A stretch of DNA of 64,000 bases from Pseudodonghicola xiamenensis DSM 18339 (GTDB taxonomy: Bacteria; Pseudomonadota; Alphaproteobacteria; Rhodobacterales; Rhodobacteraceae): contig NZ_AUBS01000014.1 in assembly GCF_000429365.1 (NCBI RefSeq), positions 41,610 to 105,609 of the forward strand, written 5' to 3'. Below the pieces are notes generated by a model. That model did no database searches. It saw only the letters and a program-made list of their open reading frames with translations, and had not been told where the DNA came from. Each line of letters starts with the position of its first letter. Positions within the stretch are counted from its first letter, which is position 1. Made by a program: the position numbers and the translations under genes. Shown here piece by piece: positions 1-8,969 of this stretch.

Positions 1-1
1 C

Positions 2-427
2 AAACGTGTTGCCCGTGGTCCGGGCTCGGGCAAAGGCAAGACCGCGGGCCGCGGTATCAAAGGTCAGAAATCCCGTTCGGGTGTGGCCATCAACGGCTAT
101 GAAGGCGGCCAGATGCCGCTGTACCAACGGCTTCCGAAGCGCGGCTTTAACAAGCCGAACCGCAAAGAATTCGCCGTTGTGAACCTGGGCCTGATCCAGA
201 AATTCATCGAAGCCGGCAAGCTGGACGCAAGCGCCGCGATCACCGAGGACGCGCTGGTCGCCTCCGGTCTGGTTCGCCGCAAGCTGGACGGCATCCGGGT
301 TCTGGCCAAGGGCGAATTCAGCACCAAGGCGACCATCGAAGTCACCGGCGCCTCGAAATCGGCAGTTGCTGCCGTCGAGGCAGCGGGCGGCGCCCTGAAG
401 GTCGCAACCGTTGAAGCTGACGCCTAA
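2..427 (+). CDS. rplO: 50S ribosomal protein L15 (partial, 5' end outside window)
   Basis: Structural protein of the large ribosomal subunit. The reading frame is open from base 2 and shows the glycine/lysine-rich L15 N-terminal region ([11 protein letters not shown], then [10 protein letters not shown]), followed by [15 protein letters not shown] and the C-terminal signature ending in [15 protein letters not shown]. The start codon lies left of the window; a GTG at 83 is internal to the conserved region and is not the start. It sits before secY as in the usual end of the spc operon. Identification is by family recognition and gene order and is secure. Confidence 0.96.
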   Translation, partial: KRVARGPGSGKGKTAGRGIKGQKSRSGVAINGYEGGQMPLYQRLPKRGFNKPNRKEFAVVNLGLIQKFIEAGKLDASAAITEDALVASGLVRRKLDGIRVLAKGEFSTKATIEVTGASKSAVAAVEAAGGALKVATVEADA

Positions 428-478
428 GCGGTTGTGGGCGGCCTCCGGGCCGCTTAAATAGACCTCAGTTTTCCATGA

Positions 479-511
479 CGCCGCCCGAGCCGGAAAACGG
501 CCCGGGCGGCG
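479..511 (+). repeat. GC-rich stem-loop between rplO and secY
   Basis: Arms CGCCGCCCG (479-487) and CGGGCGGCG (503-511) pair perfectly. An inner GCCG/CGGC pair adds four more base pairs around a GAAAA loop. No T-run follows, so this is not a classical intrinsic terminator. It more likely affects mRNA processing or translation of secY, whose start is 23 bases downstream. Confidence 0.5.
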
Positions 512-533
512 CAGTCATAAGAGAGACCTCTTC

Positions 534-1904
534 ATGGTATCAGCAGCGGAACAAATGGCGGCGAACACGAGCTGGGCTGCGCTTGGCAAAGCCACCGATC
601 TGCGCAACCGAATTCTCTTCACCCTGGGCCTGCTGATCGTCTACCGGCTGGGCACCTTCATTCCCGTTCCGGGAATCGACGGCGCCGCGCTGCGTCAGTT
701 CATGGAGGGTGCGGGGCAGGGCATCGGCGGCATGGTGTCTATGTTCACCGGTGGCGCATTGGGCCGCATGGGGATCTTCGCCTTAGGCATCATGCCCTAT
801 ATTTCCGCCTCGATCATCGTTCAGCTGCTGACGGCCATGGTGCCCTCGCTCGAACAGCTGAAGAAAGAGGGCGAGCAGGGCCGAAAGAAGATCAACCAGT
901 ACATGCGCTTCGGGACCGTGGCGCTGGCCACCGTTCAGGCCTATGGCCTCGCGGTCTCGCTCGAGGCCGGCGGTCTGGCGACCGATCCGGGGCTCTATTT
1001 CCGCTTCTCGACCATGATCACCTTGGTGGGTGGCACCATGTTCCTGATGTGGCTGGGCGAACAGATCACTTCGCGCGGGATCGGCAACGGTATCTCTCTT
1101 ATCATCTTCGTCGGCATCATTGCCGAGGTTCCGGCCGCACTGGCGCAATTCCTTGCCTCGGGGCGTTCCGGCGCGATCAGCCCGGCGGTGATCATCGGCG
1201 CGATTATCCTGGTTATCGCGGTGATCACCTTCGTGGTCTTCATGGAACGCGCCTTGCGCAAGATTCATATCCAGTACCCGCGCCGTCAGGTCGGGATGAA
1301 GGTCTATGATGGTGGCTCCAGCCACCTGCCGATCAAGGTGAACCCGGCCGGTGTGATCCCGGCGATCTTCGCCTCGTCGCTGCTGCTGCTGCCGACCACG
1401 ATCTCGACCTTCTCCTCCAGCGCGGCAAGCGGTCCGGTGATGTCGTGGCTGCTGGCGAACTTCGGGCCGGGGCAGCCGCTGTATCTGCTGTTCTTCTGCG
1501 CGATGATCGTCTTCTTCGCCTATTTCTATACCTTCAACGTGTCGTTCAAGCCGGACGATGTGGCGGACAACCTGAAGAACCAGAATGGTTTCGTTCCCGG
1601 TATCCGCCCGGGCAAGAAGACGGCAGAATATTTTGAATATGTGGTGAACCGTATCCTGGTGCTGGGCGCGGCCTATCTGGCCTTCGTCTGCCTGATGCCG
1701 GAAATCCTGCGCGGACAGTTCCATGTGCCCTTCTATTTCGGCGGCACCTCGGTTCTGATCATCGTGTCAGTGACCATGGACACCATCCAGCAGGTGCAAA
1801 GCCATCTGCTTGCCCATCAATATGAAGGGCTGATTGAGAAATCCCAACTGCGCGGGCGCAGTGGCAACAAGAAACGAGCAAAACGAGGGCCGGCACGGCG
1901 ATGA
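534..1904 (+). CDS. secY: preprotein translocase subunit SecY
   Basis: Central pore subunit of the Sec translocon in the inner membrane, working with SecE, SecG and SecA. The 456-residue protein has the expected ten hydrophobic segments. It begins with a short cytosolic N-terminus followed by [20 protein letters not shown], the usual first transmembrane segment, and carries the conserved PGI/plug region near residue 45. The C-terminus is basic ([11 protein letters not shown]). The ATG at 534 gives normal length. Its stop overlaps the adk start (ATGA), implying translational coupling. Secure assignment. Confidence 0.97.
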   Translation: MVSAAEQMAANTSWAALGKATDLRNRILFTLGLLIVYRLGTFIPVPGIDGAALRQFMEGAGQGIGGMVSMFTGGALGRMGIFALGIMPYISASIIVQLLTAMVPSLEQLKKEGEQGRKKINQYMRFGTVALATVQAYGLAVSLEAGGLATDPGLYFRFSTMITLVGGTMFLMWLGEQITSRGIGNGISLIIFVGIIAEVPAALAQFLASGRSGAISPAVIIGAIILVIAVITFVVFMERALRKIHIQYPRRQVGMKVYDGGSSHLPIKVNPAGVIPAIFASSLLLLPTTISTFSSSAASGPVMSWLLANFGPGQPLYLLFFCAMIVFFAYFYTFNVSFKPDDVADNLKNQNGFVPGIRPGKKTAEYFEYVVNRILVLGAAYLAFVCLMPEILRGQFHVPFYFGGTSVLIIVSVTMDTIQQVQSHLLAHQYEGLIEKSQLRGRSGNKKRAKRGPARR

Positions 1905-2491
1905 AAACCGCGATGAATATCATTCTCTTGGGCCCGCCGGGGGCGGGCAAAGGAACTCAGGCAGCCAGGCTCGTGGCTGAACGCGGCATGGTGCAACTGT
2001 CAACTGGGGACATGCTGCGCGCGGCCCGGACGTCGGGCACGGAAATGGGGCAGAAGGTCGCCGCGATCATGGATGCCGGCCAGCTCGTCACCGACGAGAT
2101 CGTGATCGGCCTGATCGCCGAGCAGTTGGAAAAAGGCTCGGAAGGTGGGTTCATCTTCGACGGTTTCCCCCGCACCCTGCCGCAGGCCGATGCTTTGGCC
2201 GCGCTGCTGGCGGAAAAGGGGCAGACGCTTGGTGCCGTGATCCAGCTTGAAGTCGATGATGAAACGCTGGTCCAGCGCATCGTCAACCGCGCCAAGGAAG
2301 CGGCAGCCGCTGGCCAGCCGGTGCGCGCGGACGACAACGAGGAAAGCGTCAAGATCCGTTTGATGGAATATTACAAGAAGACTGCGCCACTGATCGGCTA
2401 CTACTATGCCGGTGGCAATTTGACCAAGGTGGACGGTCTTGCCGAAATCGACACGGTACATGACGCGATCGCGGCTGTGCTGGACGCCTGA
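1901..2491 (+). CDS. adk: adenylate kinase, short-LID type
   Basis: Catalyses ATP + AMP = 2 ADP in the cytosol. The P-loop GPPGAGKGT is at residues 11-19, followed by STGDMLR and FDGFPRT of the AMP-binding site and [13 protein letters not shown] after the LID. The protein is only 196 residues and lacks the zinc-finger-like LID insertion with paired cysteines: the LID is the short stretch between RIVNRAKE and RADDNEE. The ATG at 1901 overlaps the secY stop; a second in-frame ATG at 1913 starts closer to the usual N-terminus ([10 protein letters not shown]) and could be the true start. Position after secY is typical. Confidence 0.95.
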   Translation: MKTAMNIILLGPPGAGKGTQAARLVAERGMVQLSTGDMLRAARTSGTEMGQKVAAIMDAGQLVTDEIVIGLIAEQLEKGSEGGFIFDGFPRTLPQADALAALLAEKGQTLGAVIQLEVDDETLVQRIVNRAKEAAAAGQPVRADDNEESVKIRLMEYYKKTAPLIGYYYAGGNLTKVDGLAEIDTVHDAIAAVLDA

Positions 2492-2524
2492 TCAGGCTTT
2501 AGCCGAGGGATTCGGCGTCAGGGG

Positions 2525-2553
2525 TTGACCCGGGGGTCAAAAGCCCATATCGA
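2525..2553 (+). promoter_or_regulatory. candidate sigma-70-type promoter upstream of rpsM
   Basis: TTGACC at 2525-2530 and TATCGA at 2548-2553 are separated by 17 bases in the 215-base gap between adk and rpsM. It would drive the rpsM-rpsK-rpoA-rplQ segment. Only pattern and spacing support it. An imperfect inverted repeat (GCGCG-CGGG / CCCG-CGCGC, 2579-2603) lies in the presumed leader. Confidence 0.4.
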
Positions 2554-2706
2554 CCCGCATCCCTCATGGGAATCACACGCGCGGCGGGATTCGCCCGGCG
2601 CGCGGATCACCTCGCAAAAGTGCTGGCCATCCGGGGCAACTCGACGGTCGCGCGTTGTGAAAAAAGGTTCTGGAGCTACGGAACCGCAACGAAAGGAAAG
2701 TGACAC

Positions 2707-3075
2707 GTGGCACGTATTGCCGGCGTAAACATCCCGACCTCTAAACGGGTCCCGATCGCCCTGACCTATATCACCGGTATCGGCCATACTTCGGCCAAAG
2801 CCATCTGCGACGCAGTCGGTATCGACCAGACCCGCCGCGTCAACGAGCTGAGCGATGCCGAAGTCCTGCAGATTCGCGAACATATCGACGCCAACTACAC
2901 CGTCGAAGGCGACCTGCGCCGCGAAACCCAAATGAACATCAAGCGCCTGATGGACCTGGGCTGCTACCGTGGCCTGCGCCATCGTCGCAACCTGCCCGTC
3001 CGTGGTCAGCGCACGCATACCAACGCGCGCACCCGCAAAGGCCCGGCGAAGCCGATCGCCGGCAAGAAGAAATAA
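2707..3075 (+). CDS. rpsM: 30S ribosomal protein S13
   Basis: Head protein of the small ribosomal subunit that contacts the P-site tRNA. The 122-residue sequence begins ARIAGVNIP and contains the conserved LTYITGIG helix-hairpin region, the DLRRE motif and the C-terminal [15 protein letters not shown] followed by a basic tail ending in AGKKK. The start is GTG at 2707, preceded by a purine-rich GAAAGGAAAG ribosome binding site. It opens the rpsM-rpsK-rpoA-rplQ group, the standard alpha-operon order (without rpsD). Secure. Confidence 0.97.
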   Translation: MARIAGVNIPTSKRVPIALTYITGIGHTSAKAICDAVGIDQTRRVNELSDAEVLQIREHIDANYTVEGDLRRETQMNIKRLMDLGCYRGLRHRRNLPVRGQRTHTNARTRKGPAKPIAGKKK

Positions 3076-3089
3076 GGGGGGCTTGATCC

Positions 3090-3479
3090 ATGGCACGTGA
3101 TAAGACTCGCACCAAGCGTAAAGAGCGTAAGAACATCGCCGCCGGTGTGGCGCATGTGAACAGCTCGTTCAACAACACCAAGATCCTGATCTCGGATGTG
3201 CAAGGCAACGCGATCTCCTGGTCGTCCGCTGGCACCATGGGCTTCAAGGGGTCGCGGAAATCGACCCCCTATGCCGCTCAGATGGCCGCCGAAGATGCTG
3301 GCCGTAAGGCGCAGGAACATGGCGTGAAAACCCTGGAAGTCGAAGTGCAGGGCCCCGGTTCGGGCCGTGAATCGGCGCTGCGTGCGCTGGCTGCCGTTGG
3401 CTTCAACATCACCTCGATCCGGGATGTCACCCCGATCGCCCACAACGGCTGCCGCCCTCCGAAGCGTCGCCGCGTCTAA
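3090..3479 (+). CDS. rpsK: 30S ribosomal protein S11
   Basis: Small-subunit platform protein. The 129 residues include HVNSSFNNT, the conserved middle [14 protein letters not shown], and the C-terminal signature [23 protein letters not shown]. The ATG at 3090 follows a strong AAGGGGGG ribosome binding site 14 bases after rpsM, so the two are co-transcribed. Length and sequence match the family throughout. Confidence 0.97.
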   Translation: MARDKTRTKRKERKNIAAGVAHVNSSFNNTKILISDVQGNAISWSSAGTMGFKGSRKSTPYAAQMAAEDAGRKAQEHGVKTLEVEVQGPGSGRESALRALAAVGFNITSIRDVTPIAHNGCRPPKRRRV

Positions 3480-3496
3480 GGGCAGAACGATTTGAA

Positions 3497-3522
3497 CGGG
3501 GCTGTGCCAGTGCACGGCCCCG
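3497..3522 (+). repeat. stem-loop between rpsK and rpoA
   Basis: CGGGGCTGTG (3497-3506) pairs with CACGGCCCCG (3513-3522), ten base pairs with one G-T wobble and a six-base loop. There is no following T-run. It may be a partial attenuator or RNA-processing site within the operon. Confidence 0.45.
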
Positions 3523-3591
3523 ATCCGTCATTTGAAACCTCGGGCGTCTGGGCTTTAGGACATGGAGCGCAGACAGGAATGGAGGGACCGC

Positions 3592-4608
3592 ATGATCCAT
3601 AAGAACTGGGCCGAACTGATCAAGCCGACTCAGCTTGACGTGAAGCCGGGCAACGATCCCGCGCGCCAGGCCACTCTGGTCGCTGAACCGCTGGAACGCG
3701 GCTTTGGTCTGACTTTGGGCAACGCGCTGCGCCGGATCCTGATGTCGTCGCTGCAAGGCGCCGCCATTTCCAGCGTTCAGATCGACAACGTCCTGCACGA
3801 GTTTTCGTCGGTCGCCGGCGTGCGCGAGGATGTAACCGACATCATCCTGAACCTCAAGGGCGTGTCGCTGAAGATGGACGTCGAAGGGCCCAAGCGCCTG
3901 TCGATTTCCGCCAAGGGGCCGGCAGTGGTCACCGCTGGTGATATCAGCGAAACCGCCGGGATCGAGGTTCTGAACCGCGATCACGTGATCTGCCACCTGG
4001 ACGATGGTGCCGATCTGTTCATGGAACTGACCGTGAACACTGGCAAGGGCTATGTCTCCGCCGACAAGAACAAGCCGGAAGATGCGCCTATCGGCCTTAT
4101 CCCGATCGACGCGATCTATTCGCCGATCAAGCGCGTCAGCTATGACGTTCAGCCGACCCGTGAAGGCCAGGTTCTGGACTATGACAAGCTGACGATGAAG
4201 ATCGAAACCGATGGGTCCATCACGCCGGACGACGCCGTGGCCTTCGCCGCGCGCATCCTGCAGGACCAGCTGTCGATCTTCGTGAACTTCGACGAACCTG
4301 AGGCCGCCGGCCGCCAGGACGAAGACGACGGGCTGGAATTCAATCCGCTGCTTCTGAAGAAGGTGGACGAGCTGGAACTGTCGGTTCGTTCGGCAAACTG
4401 CCTGAAGAACGACAACATCGTCTATATCGGCGACCTGATCCTGAAGACCGAAGCCGAGATGCTGCGCACCCCGAACTTCGGCCGTAAGTCGCTGAACGAG
4501 ATCAAGGAAGTGCTGTCGGGCATGGGTCTGCACCTTGGCATGGATGTCGAGGACTGGCCGCCGGACAACATCGAGGATCTGGCGAAGAAGTTCGAAGACA
4601 GCTTCTGA
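3592..4608 (+). CDS. rpoA: DNA-directed RNA polymerase subunit alpha
   Basis: Alpha subunit of RNA polymerase (338 residues), which dimerises to nucleate core assembly and contacts UP elements and activators through its C-terminal domain. The N-terminal domain shows [24 protein letters not shown] split across residues near 30-50. The C-terminal domain carries [19 protein letters not shown] and the helix-hairpin-helix-like [18 protein letters not shown]. The ATG at 3592 is chosen over the upstream in-frame ATG at 3562 because GGAGGGA precedes it at proper spacing and the product then starts MIHKNWAEL as in the family. Confidence 0.96.
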   Translation: MIHKNWAELIKPTQLDVKPGNDPARQATLVAEPLERGFGLTLGNALRRILMSSLQGAAISSVQIDNVLHEFSSVAGVREDVTDIILNLKGVSLKMDVEGPKRLSISAKGPAVVTAGDISETAGIEVLNRDHVICHLDDGADLFMELTVNTGKGYVSADKNKPEDAPIGLIPIDAIYSPIKRVSYDVQPTREGQVLDYDKLTMKIETDGSITPDDAVAFAARILQDQLSIFVNFDEPEAAGRQDEDDGLEFNPLLLKKVDELELSVRSANCLKNDNIVYIGDLILKTEAEMLRTPNFGRKSLNEIKEVLSGMGLHLGMDVEDWPPDNIEDLAKKFEDSF

Positions 4609-4626
4609 TCTTCGAAAACTGATCGG

Positions 4627-4644
4627 GGAGGGCTCAGGCCCTCC
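4627..4644 (+). repeat. short stem-loop between rpoA and rplQ
   Basis: GGAGGGC (4627-4633) and GCCCTCC (4638-4644) form a perfect seven-base-pair stem with a TCAG loop, 18 bases after the rpoA stop. No T-run follows, so read-through to rplQ is expected. Confidence 0.4.
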
Positions 4645-4766
4645 TCTGAATTCCCGGGTCTTGCCGGGGACAATATGGGCATCCCGCCCCAAGGAGAGTT
4701 GGCGACACTTTAGCCGGCCGGACAAAGCAAAATCGCCCCGAGAGGGCGCAAATCGGAGATAGTAAA

Positions 4767-5186
4767 ATGCGTCACGCACGTGGTTACCGCCGCCTGAACC
4801 GCACCCATGAGCACCGCAAGGCGCTGTTCGCCAACATGGCCGGCTCGCTGATCGAGCACGAGCAGATCAAGACCACCCTGCCGAAGGCCAAGGAACTGCG
4901 CCCGATCATCGAAAAGATGATCACGCTGGCCAAACGCGGCGATCTGCACGCCCGCCGTCAGGCGGCTGCCCGCCTGAAGCAGGACCAGCATGTTGCCAAG
5001 CTGTTCGAAGTGCTGGGCCCGCGCTACAAGGACCGTCAGGGCGGCTATGTTCGCGTCCTGAAAGCCGGCTTCCGCTATGGCGACATGGCACCGATGGCGA
5101 TCATCGAATTCGTCGACCGTGATGTCGACGCCAAAGGCGCAGCCGACAAGGCCCGCGTCGCCGCCGAGGAAGCTGCCGAGGATTGA
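4767..5186 (+). CDS. rplQ: 50S ribosomal protein L17
   Basis: Large-subunit protein near the exit tunnel. The 139-residue product starts [20 protein letters not shown] and contains the conserved [26 protein letters not shown] stretch (residues about 31-56), then [18 protein letters not shown]. The alanine/acid-rich C-terminal tail is a common alphaproteobacterial extension. It is the last gene of the ribosomal block and is followed by a terminator. Confidence 0.97.
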   Translation: MRHARGYRRLNRTHEHRKALFANMAGSLIEHEQIKTTLPKAKELRPIIEKMITLAKRGDLHARRQAAARLKQDQHVAKLFEVLGPRYKDRQGGYVRVLKAGFRYGDMAPMAIIEFVDRDVDAKGAADKARVAAEEAAED

Positions 5187-5212
5187 TCCTCGGCCTGTTC
5201 GGCAGAATTTCA

Positions 5213-5239
5213 GGGGCGTCCTTTGGGGGCGCCCCTTTT
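5213..5239 (+). terminator. intrinsic terminator after rplQ
   Basis: GGGGCGTCC (5213-5221) pairs with GGGCGCCCC (5227-5235) with one T-G wobble, followed by TTTT. It ends the ribosomal operon and lies between two convergent genes. Confidence 0.75.
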
Positions 5240-5244
5240 GCATT

Positions 5245-5697
5245 TCAGTCGTCCATCGCGTCCAGGGCCGCTTTCACCTCGGTCTCGATCCTGTCGCGGG
5301 GATGATGGGTCAGATCCTTGTCGATCTCGGCCACGAGCCTGGCTTTGACCTCGGGGTGCAGCGCCTCGCGGATCGCGCCCAGAACCTTCGGGCCGGCGGC
5401 GATCACGACATGCTGAAAGTCGCCGCGATGGGCATGTTCATAAAGGATGTCGGACAGCTCAGTGGCAAAACGGTCGCGGGCCAGGGTGCGCCAGTCAGTC
5501 GCCTCCAGTGCGGACATCTGGTTGGGGCCGGGATCAGGCATTCGTCCGGGCCGGTCGGCATTCTCGGGCTCTTGCGGTTGCTCCTCGCGGGCGATGACTT
5601 GAAAATTCGGGTCTTGATGATCGGTCAGGTTCCGCATCAGCAGCGCCTTTTCCCCATCCGCCACGACGACCCAGGTTCCGTTTGTCAGTTTCGGCAT
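5245..5697 (-). CDS. host attachment family protein
   Basis: A 150-residue soluble protein of the 'host attachment' family (Pfam PF10116, named from an Agrobacterium gene linked to plant attachment). It begins MPKLTNGTWVVVADGEKALL, followed by a charged Pro-rich linker, and then HRGDFQHVVIAAGPKVLGAIR and LHPEVKARLVAEIDKDLTHH, which resemble the family's fold. There is no signal peptide or membrane segment, so a direct adhesion role is doubtful. It is convergent with rplQ. Family assignment is fairly sure; cellular function is not known to me. Confidence 0.8.
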   Translation of the reverse strand: MPKLTNGTWVVVADGEKALLMRNLTDHQDPNFQVIAREEQPQEPENADRPGRMPDPGPNQMSALEATDWRTLARDRFATELSDILYEHAHRGDFQHVVIAAGPKVLGAIREALHPEVKARLVAEIDKDLTHHPRDRIETEVKAALDAMDD

Positions 5698-5841
5698 TTT
5701 AGACTCTCTTCCTTGGGTGATGGGCCAGCCTAACCCGTTTCTCCGCCGCAGCTCAAGAAACCGTCACCGCCCCGCGAGGAGCTCCGGCTTGCAATCGCAG
5801 GGCCCGGGGCGCATATCCGAAACCAACCGAAAGGAGGCCCA

Positions 5842-7224
5842 ATGTTCCGTATTCTCCTGATTGTTCTGGGGCTGTCGATGGCGCAGCCGGTGCTGGCCGA
5901 TACGCGGGTGCCGCAGTCGCAGGCCGAAATCTCGCTGGGATTTGCGCCCTTGGTCAAGTCGGCGGCGCCGGCTGTCGTCAATATCTACGCCAAGATCGTG
6001 ACCAAAGGGTATGATAGCCCCTTTGCCGGGGATCCCTTCTTTCGCAATTTCTTCCAGGGCTTCGGGACACCGCGGCAGCGGGTGCAGAATTCTCTGGGCT
6101 CTGGGGTGATCCTGTCGGCTGATGGGATTGTGGTGTCGAACTATCATGTGGTGGCCGAGGCCAGCGAGATTCGCGTGGTGACCACGGATCGCAAGGAATA
6201 TGACGCCAAGGTCGTGCTGGCCGACAAGGATGCCGATCTGGCGGTGTTGCAGCTTCAGGATGCGCAGGGGCTGCCGTTTCTGAAACTGCGCAATTCTGAT
6301 CGGGTCGAGGTGGGGGAGCTGGTGCTGGCCATCGGGAATCCCTTCGGCGTCGGCCAGACGGTCAGCAGCGGCATCGTGTCGGGGCTGGCGCGGACCGGTG
6401 GTGCCAGCGGTGGCGGCCTGGGCTATTTCATCCAGACCGACGCGCCGATCAACCCGGGCAATTCCGGTGGGGCGCTGATCGACGTGAATGGCGATCTGAT
6501 CGGGATCAACTCGCGGATCCTGACCCGGTCGGGTGGCTCGAACGGCATTGGCTTCGCCATACCGGCCAATCTGGTGGCACAATTCATGCGTCAGGCGCAG
6601 GAGGGCAACGACCGTTTCGAACGCCCCTGGGCCGGGATGGGCGGGCAATCGGTCGATGCCGATCTGGCGCATTCTCTGGGGCTCGATATGCCCGAGGGCA
6701 TCGTGATCTCGGATCTGCATCCCGACAGCCCCTTCGCCAAGGCCGGTTTCAAGGTCGGTGATGTAATCACCCGGGTCGACGGGTTGCCGGTAAACTCGCC
6801 GCCCGAGATGATCTTTCGGATGACTGTCACCGGGATCGGCGAAACCGCAAGCTTTACCCGTGTCCGCGACGGCAAGGCCAAGGAGATCGAGGTGACGATG
6901 ATCGCCGCACCGGACTCCCCGGCTTCGGACCCGGTGACATTGGGGGACAAGACCATGTTGCCGGGGTTGAGCGTTGCACTGGCCAACCCCGCGGTTGTGG
7001 CGCGGCTTGGGCTGCCGCTGTCGACCGAGGGCGTGGTGGTCACCGACGCCGGCCCCTTTGGCGCGCGGGCCGGGCTGCAGCCGGGTGATGTGATCCTTAC
7101 CATCAACGATGAGGCGATCACCCGCACGCGGGACGTGAAAAAGGCACTGACCGATACCGGCCGTTGGCTGACCATGGAGCTGGAGCGGCGCGGCCAGAAG
7201 CTCAACCTCCGGATCAGGCTGTAA
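5842..7224 (+). CDS. Do/DegP-family periplasmic serine protease
   Basis: Trypsin-like HtrA protease for periplasmic protein quality control. Residues 1-19 are a signal peptide ending in QPVLA. The catalytic triad is visible: His102 in SNYHVV, Asp132 in DADLAVL and Ser208 in NPGNSGGALI. Two PDZ domains follow, from about residues 255-350 and 375-460 (the second contains GLQPGDVILTIND). An AAAGGAGG ribosome binding site precedes the ATG. The 460-residue length fits DegP/DegQ types. It is followed after five bases by rarA. Which paralogue (degP, degQ, mucD) it corresponds to cannot be told. Confidence 0.93.
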   Translation: MFRILLIVLGLSMAQPVLADTRVPQSQAEISLGFAPLVKSAAPAVVNIYAKIVTKGYDSPFAGDPFFRNFFQGFGTPRQRVQNSLGSGVILSADGIVVSNYHVVAEASEIRVVTTDRKEYDAKVVLADKDADLAVLQLQDAQGLPFLKLRNSDRVEVGELVLAIGNPFGVGQTVSSGIVSGLARTGGASGGGLGYFIQTDAPINPGNSGGALIDVNGDLIGINSRILTRSGGSNGIGFAIPANLVAQFMRQAQEGNDRFERPWAGMGGQSVDADLAHSLGLDMPEGIVISDLHPDSPFAKAGFKVGDVITRVDGLPVNSPPEMIFRMTVTGIGETASFTRVRDGKAKEIEVTMIAAPDSPASDPVTLGDKTMLPGLSVALANPAVVARLGLPLSTEGVVVTDAGPFGARAGLQPGDVILTINDEAITRTRDVKKALTDTGRWLTMELERRGQKLNLRIRL

Positions 7225-7229
7225 TCTTC

Positions 7230-8546
7230 GTGGCCGATCTTTTCGACAGCCCGGGCGGGGGGGGCGAGGCTCCCGCCCCGAACAGGCCGCTGGCGGATCG
7301 CCTGCGGCCTCAATCGCTTGGCGAGGTGATCGGCCAGGCGCAGATCCTTGGTCCCGACGGGCCTCTGGGCGCGATGCTGGCGGCGCATTCGCTGTCCTCG
7401 CTGATCCTGTGGGGACCGCCGGGGGTGGGCAAGACCACGATTGCCCGGCTGCTGGCAGAAGAGAGCGATCTGCATTTCGTCCAGATCAGCGCCATCTTCA
7501 CCGGTGTTGCCGATCTGAAGAAGGTGTTCGAGGCCGCCAAGCTGCACCGCAAGGCCGGTAAGGGCACCTTGCTCTTCGTTGACGAAATCCACCGCTTCAA
7601 CAAGGCGCAGCAGGACGGCTTTCTGCCCTATATGGAGGATGGCACCATCCTGCTGATCGGGGCGACCACCGAGAACCCGTCATTCGAACTGAACGCGGCG
7701 CTTCTGTCGCGTTCGCAGGTGCTGGTGCTGGAACGGCTCAGCCTTGCCGATCTGGAACGTCTCGCCCAACGGGCGGAGAAGGAGATGGGCCGCCCGCTAC
7801 CGCTGGATGGTCCGGCGCGCGAGGCGCTGCTGGAAATGGCCGATGGCGACGGGCGGACGCTGTTGAACCTGATCGAACAGGCGATGGCCTGGAAGGTCGA
7901 CGGCAAGCTGACGCCCGATCAGCTTGCCACCCGGCTGATGCGGCGGGCGGCGAAATACGACAAATCGGGGGACGAGCATTACAACCTGATCTCGGCCCTG
8001 CATAAATCGGTGCGCGGATCGGATCCGGATGCGGCGATCTACTGGTTCGCGCGGATGCTGGAGGGCGGCGAGGATCCCCGCTATCTCGCCCGCCGGCTGG
8101 TGCGCATGGCGGTCGAGGACATCGGCCTCGCCGATCCGCAGGCACAGACCCATTGCCTGCACGCCTGGGAGACTTACGAGCGCATCGGCTCGCCCGAAGG
8201 GGAGCTGGCGCTGGGGCAGGCGGTGATCTATCTGGCGCTCGCTCCGAAATCCAATGCCGGCTATGTCGCCTACAAGGCCGCGCGCAAACTGGCCAAGCAA
8301 AGCGGCAGTGCGCCGCCGCCCAAGCATATCCTGAATGCGCCGACCTCGATGATGAAGGATCAGGGTTATGGGGCCGGCTATGCCTATGATCACGATGCCG
8401 AGGACGGATTTTCGGGGCAGAACTATTTCCCCGAAGGCATGCGCCGCCCGGTGATCTATGCCCCGGTCGAACGCGGTTTCGAGCGCGAGCTGAAGAAACG
8501 GCTGGATTTCTTCACCCGGCTCAGGCTGCAGCGGCAGGGGAATTAG
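7230..8546 (+). CDS. rarA: replication-associated recombination protein A (RarA/MgsA AAA+ ATPase)
   Basis: AAA+ ATPase related to clamp loaders and acting at stalled replication forks. The 438-residue protein has Walker A GPPGVGKT at residues 62-69, Walker B LLFVDEIH near 114-121, sensor GATTENPSFELNAALLSR, and a C-terminal MgsA domain including DEHYNLISALHKSVRGSDPDA. The start is GTG at 7230, five bases after the protease stop; in-frame codons upstream lie inside the protease gene and do not belong. The two genes are probably co-transcribed. Confidence 0.93.
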   Translation: MADLFDSPGGGGEAPAPNRPLADRLRPQSLGEVIGQAQILGPDGPLGAMLAAHSLSSLILWGPPGVGKTTIARLLAEESDLHFVQISAIFTGVADLKKVFEAAKLHRKAGKGTLLFVDEIHRFNKAQQDGFLPYMEDGTILLIGATTENPSFELNAALLSRSQVLVLERLSLADLERLAQRAEKEMGRPLPLDGPAREALLEMADGDGRTLLNLIEQAMAWKVDGKLTPDQLATRLMRRAAKYDKSGDEHYNLISALHKSVRGSDPDAAIYWFARMLEGGEDPRYLARRLVRMAVEDIGLADPQAQTHCLHAWETYERIGSPEGELALGQAVIYLALAPKSNAGYVAYKAARKLAKQSGSAPPPKHILNAPTSMMKDQGYGAGYAYDHDAEDGFSGQNYFPEGMRRPVIYAPVERGFERELKKRLDFFTRLRLQRQGN

Positions 8547-8588
8547 GCCACGCTTGACTCTGATGCGCCCCCGCGCGACAGACCGGCC

Positions 8589-8969
8589 ATGATTTATTCG
8601 GTTTCACTTGTGGCGGTGGGCGGCGCGATCGGCGCCTCCCTGCGCTATTTGACGGGGCTTCTGGTGACCTGGCTGCTGGATCATCCGGCGTTTCCCATGG
8701 CGATCCTTACCGTCAATATCCTTGGCTCCTTCATCATGGGGCTTTTCGTGGTGGCGGCGGCCCACAAGGGGCTGACACATCTCAGCCCACTGGTGGTGAC
8801 CGGCTTCCTGGGTGGGTTCACCACCTTTTCCTCTTTCTCGCTGGAGACGGTGACCTTGATCGAACGGGGCGACATGGCGCAGGCGGCACTTTATGTGGGT
8901 CTGTCGGTCGGGGTTTCGATTGCGGCACTGGCCGGCGGCATGATGCTGGCACGCGGGGTTTTCGCATGA
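8589..8969 (+). CDS. crcB: CrcB/Fluc fluoride channel
   Basis: Small inner-membrane fluoride exporter that works as a dual-topology dimer. The 126 residues contain four hydrophobic segments and the family signatures GGAIGASLRY near the N-terminus, TVNILGSFIMG, and GFLGGFTTFSSFS, including the Phe/Thr residues that line the pore. It starts a run of four genes linked by four-base ATGA/GTGA overlaps (crcB, RluC-like, HAD, ATP12), so they are likely translated in a coupled way. I did not recognise a fluoride riboswitch upstream. Confidence 0.93.
   Translation: MIYSVSLVAVGGAIGASLRYLTGLLVTWLLDHPAFPMAILTVNILGSFIMGLFVVAAAHKGLTHLSPLVVTGFLGGFTTFSSFSLETVTLIERGDMAQAALYVGLSVGVSIAALAGGMMLARGVFA

Noticed and set aside
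8547..8588. Fluoride riboswitch before crcB
   Set aside because: The gap is only 42 bases, too short for the known aptamer plus expression platform, and no pseudoknot-like arms are visible.
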